In this document: positions 61,092 through 64,000 of the stretch, piece by piece
Position numbering within the stretch: position 1 is the first letter of the stretch
How the letters are laid out: every line of letters starts with the position of its first letter
Assembly (NCBI RefSeq): GCF_937616625.2
Contig: NC_065577.1
Coordinates: 27,293,501 to 27,357,500, forward strand
Length of the DNA: 64,000 bases
Reading direction: 5' to 3'
DNA from: Mercurialis annua
Taxonomy: Eukaryota; Streptophyta; Magnoliopsida; Malpighiales; Euphorbiaceae
Made by a program: the position numbers and the translations under genes
The notes under the pieces: generated by a model
The model's input: the letters and a program-made list of their open reading frames with translations, nothing else
Told to the model about the DNA's origin: nothing
The model's database searches: none

Positions 61092-61595
61092 CTATTTTGC
61101 TGAAATTCCAGCATTAATCATTTTAATAGACATTTCAGCCAATTTTTGTATTTCTTGGTGAAGAAGAGATAAAGTGTCATTTAGAACTTTATTGCATTCA
61201 TTAACTGTATTGAGCGCGTCTCTGGTGGCCTCAATTGCCCCGGTAGGCGGATCTTTTTCTCCAAGATTGTACGCATTCTGAAATTTGATTAATGCTTGAG
61301 TATATTTGGATTTGCAGAATTCAACTGTGGCACTTGGGAGGAGATTTCTATTAATAATGTTGACTGATTCTTGTGTTTTGATCACAGTTAATTGTAATGT
61401 TGTATGTAAATTGAACGTATCCCACCTAAAAATCGAATGACAGTATGATGGATATGGAGTACTCTGGCAGAAGTTATTCAACTCATCTGTTGCTTGCCTT
61501 ATGACAGTATTTTCATCATCATCGGCTTGTGTTTGAATGAGAATTAACGTCGTGAAAACAACAATTAAAGAAACTAACCGGAAAAGATGAGCCAT
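61092..61595 (-). CDS. PMEI/invertase-inhibitor-like secreted protein, copy C
   Basis: A complete intronless frame of 167 aa, identical to copy A except Thr141 in place of Ser. It has the same signal peptide (residues 1-24), the same four cysteines (43, 52, 94, 134) in the family spacing of 8 and 39, and the CQSTPYPSYC motif. It is predicted to be secreted and to bind pectin methylesterase or invertase; the target is not decidable from sequence. Its TATA box is conserved 67 bases upstream. Copy B shares Thr at the position equal to 141. It shares the LTR fragment on its 3' side with copy A. Confidence 0.9.
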   Translation of the reverse strand: MAHLFRLVSLIVVFTTLILIQTQADDDENTVIRQATDELNNFCQSTPYPSYCHSIFRWDTFNLHTTLQLTVIKTQESVNIINRNLLPSATVEFCKSKYTQALIKFQNAYNLGEKDPPTGAIEATRDALNTVNECNKVLNDTLSLLHQEIQKLAEMSIKMINAGISAK

Positions 61596-61661
61596 TTATA
61601 AAATATTCTTCAAATTTGCTTTTATGAATATAAGAATTATAATTTTCTATAAGCACTTGAC

Positions 61662-61670
61662 CTATTTATA
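61662..61670 (-). promoter_or_regulatory. TATA box of PMEI-like copy C
   Basis: TATAAATAG on the minus strand, at the same distance from the ATG as in copy A. The flanking bases differ slightly (a one-base change two bases outside the box). Confidence 0.65.
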
Positions 61671-62690
61671 CTTAACAGTCTTGCACCAAATAAGGGGACT
61701 AATATGGTTTGTTGCTATATTTAGCTTACACCCATAAATGAAAGGGTGTAATTGTTTTACGATAAGATGATTTAAAAAGTAAAAAAGAATTGTTTTATTT
61801 AGAAAATTTGTAATGTGCAACGTACAAAATATGATATACTAATTATAGAATAACTCAAAAGATGGATACAGTTTTTGTTGATTTAATATTTTTTAATTGG
61901 TTGTCATTTACACATAAAGTTAAAGATTAAAAGATTAAAATACACATCATTTTAATAGCGTCGATGTTCTAAGTGGCAGTCAGAAATCAAAAATGATTTA
62001 TATGTTTGTTTTAAGTAGCTAGTTCATTTGTGTGAACGAATGCCTTCATATAAATATAAAATATATAATATGGCATAAAGAATCTAACACTAAGGGCACG
62101 TACATGTAATTTAGCTTTAAATACCATTTCACTAGTTTATAAATATATTATTAGAACGTTGACTCAAACTTTATAAAAATTTCAATGTAATTACTTTCAT
62201 TTTGGATGGCTTATTTTTAAAGGTCGATCAGAATTGATTATATATCAAAAATATTACAATTTCAAATAATCTCTTAATATAATTTGTACTTGATCAAATG
62301 TTTTCAAAATTTTAGTATCAAATATAATTTAAAGTTAATTTGAATAATTCAATATTTTTATGAATCAAGTTACAATTTTAACATTGTTGAACTCATATTT
62401 AAACTAAAGCCCATGATAATAAGCCCAATACAAATTCAGGGCAAGTTCACAAAATGATCCAAAACTGGAAAGGATAACAAGTTATAAACTCAAGAGGTCT
62501 AATATTCAAGAGGCTTTAAATTAAACCAACACTCATTCATTCTTTGTAGAAAAAAAAGATAATGAATGAAATGGTTTTCTTCATCTCATATTGTAAAATA
62601 TTATTTGTTGATTAACAAAATCAAACAAAGACATCACCAAGAAAAATGAAGGAGTTCTACCAAAAATGACCTAAACTAGAGTGAAGACCC
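61671..62690. other. Upstream spacer of copy C
   Basis: AT-rich, no gene or element seen. It matches 2535-3590, with a ~15-base deletion near 61705 and scattered substitutions. Confidence 0.6.
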
Positions 62691-62699
62691 AAACTTGCT

Positions 62700-62885
62700 G
62701 GTCTGGGTCCCTACTCGTCGTGTAGCAATCTACTCGACGAGCAGGCAGGTGGCCAGACTTGTTACTGGATGAGTAACTTTTTATTGGTCGAGTAACACCT
62801 GTTACTCGATGAGTAAAGTACTAACCGTCGAGTAAAAGCAGGTTCAAAATTTACTCGTTCTGGACCTGCTAGACGAGACGTGCAT
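62700..62885. repeat. Palindromic word cluster, longer version
   Basis: ACTCGACGAG-type words as at 3591-3730, with an extra ~40 bases including CGAGCAGGCAGGTGGCCAG. Copy 1 probably lost this stretch by recombination between two of the words. Confidence 0.7.
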
Positions 62886-62889
62886 GCAA

Positions 62890-64000
62890 CCTTAATATAC
62901 CGATGTCACGGACAAAACTCATATATCATGACTAGCTCTAGGGTATGGGAAAGATAGCTCTGAAACCCGTTGCTAACCAAAGGATTTTGAAATGACGTTT
63001 GCATACGTCAACTTTGAAAAGCTTTTATGAAAAGGTTTTGTGATTATTTAGTGAAAAATAAATACACGTTTTTGAGGCTCGCTACGTGTTTCAGAACTAC
63101 CATTCCAATTTTCTAGCGCCGCTCGCGACTCGAGATTTCGGGTCGTGACACATATTTATAAAGCGAAAAGTTTACGATGCTTTTAGGCTTGCTATGGGTT
63201 TATGAGCTACCACACTCATTCCGTAGCGCGGTCTCAGCTCATGAATTTGAATCATGACACGAGGTTAACTCGGTCGAATTATCTCAGAACCTGTATGTAA
63301 GAGTTAACAAGGTTGAATTATCCCAGGACTAATTTCGATCGTTGGATATAAGAAATGGCGTTAACTCGGTGGAACTATCCCGGGATTGTACTATATGGTG
63401 TCGGTGAACTCAGTTGAATTATCTTTGGACCAAACCATTTAGAATAATTTACTCAATTCCCTCGCAAGTTCAGTTCAGTTTGGATCTATCAAGATACATA
63501 TGAATAAATGTTTTATAGCATTGTTTTTTTATGAAATACTCATTTGTAAACTATGAACTCACTCAGCGTCGACTGACCCCCTAATAGTGTTCCTTTCAGG
63601 TAAAACGTATTTGGACGTTACGGACTTAGATTCTTGTCCAGAAGTCTGTATTTAGGAAGTACGTAGAGAAAAAGATGTTGACTGATAATGCTGGAGTAGA
63701 GTCAAGTCCTAGTAGTATATATGACCTTGTCAAACGATTTTAATGTTTTATCTAAACTTTGATATGTGTATAAAGTCCTAAACTGCGGTCTAACCCTTTT
63801 GTTTTGTTGTGCAAACCGAGGCTATGCTCGATGTGTGATATCGCATGGTAAGACCCTAGTTTTCATACATCGGTTTTAGACGACGTTCAATGTATGTAAA
63901 CGCTTCATGTTTTTATGAAAACATTTTACGAATGATCTTATTCTTAAATAAATCACAAAAAGTTTTTTGCGATTTTAGACTTACTGCGGGTTTCGGAGCT
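62890..64000 (+). repeat. R block 3, cut by the window end
   Basis: The same order of end boxes and AACTCGGT words as R blocks 1 and 2. It shares with R block 2, against R block 1, GAAAGATAGCTCTG, CCCGTTGCTAACC, GCGAAAAGTTTACGAT and TGACACGAGGTTAACTCGGTCG. Confidence 0.75.

Larger units (their letters stand above)
59227..64000. repeat. Segmental duplication, copy 2 (paired with 1-4850)
   Basis: In direct orientation to copy 1. The part up to the gene is nearly identical to copy 1. The spacer has a few percent differences, and the R block is closer to R block 2 at 9066-10245. It runs off the window end before the point where the solo LTR sits in copy 1. Confidence 0.9.

Overview
The window looks like gene-poor plant nuclear DNA, most likely from a eudicot. 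It is AT-rich and densely packed with nested LTR retrotransposons. Its only convincing host genes are short intronless proteins of the plant invertase/pectin methylesterase inhibitor (PMEI) family. No prokaryotic, organellar, tRNA, rRNA or CRISPR feature was recognised. I cannot name the species.

Layout: (1) 1-10690 holds a tandem pair of one repeat unit. Each unit is a PMEI-like gene on the minus strand, a spacer, an LTR-derived block (here called R) and an AT-rich tail. Copy A (1956-2459) is intact. Copy B (8639-9163) is a chimeric pseudogene. A solo LTR with a perfect 5-bp target duplication sits in the tail of unit A (4932-7808). (2) 10691-22939 is an LTR retrotransposon with a primer-binding site and polypurine tract but no coding capacity. 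It carries a nested solo LTR (14827-17023) and a MITE (21334-21652). (3) 22940-27289 is R sequence plus minus-oriented retroelement debris. (4) 27290-42036 is a minus-strand Ty3/gypsy element resembling the Tat lineage, with decayed gag, protease, RT, RNase H and integrase. It also has a gene-like antisense ORF on the plus strand, a 46-bp minisatellite, and a younger LTR element inserted in gag (35816-40083). (5) 42037-58869 is a pile of LTRs in both orientations with two noncoding retroelement interiors. (6) 58870-64000 repeats the first ~4.85 kb of the window in direct orientation and carries a third, intact PMEI-like gene (61092-61595).

The two intact PMEI-like genes encode secreted proteins differing at one residue, predicted to act in the apoplast on pectin methylesterase or invertase. 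Everything else is transposon biology. Several noncoding elements share LTR ends, primer sites and a small conserved interior hairpin, so they are probably mobilised in trans by an autonomous partner not present here. The third PMEI unit is a mosaic, A-like on its left and B-like on its right, which points to unequal exchange or gene conversion within the duplicated family. All homology statements come from reading by eye; no alignment or database search was run.
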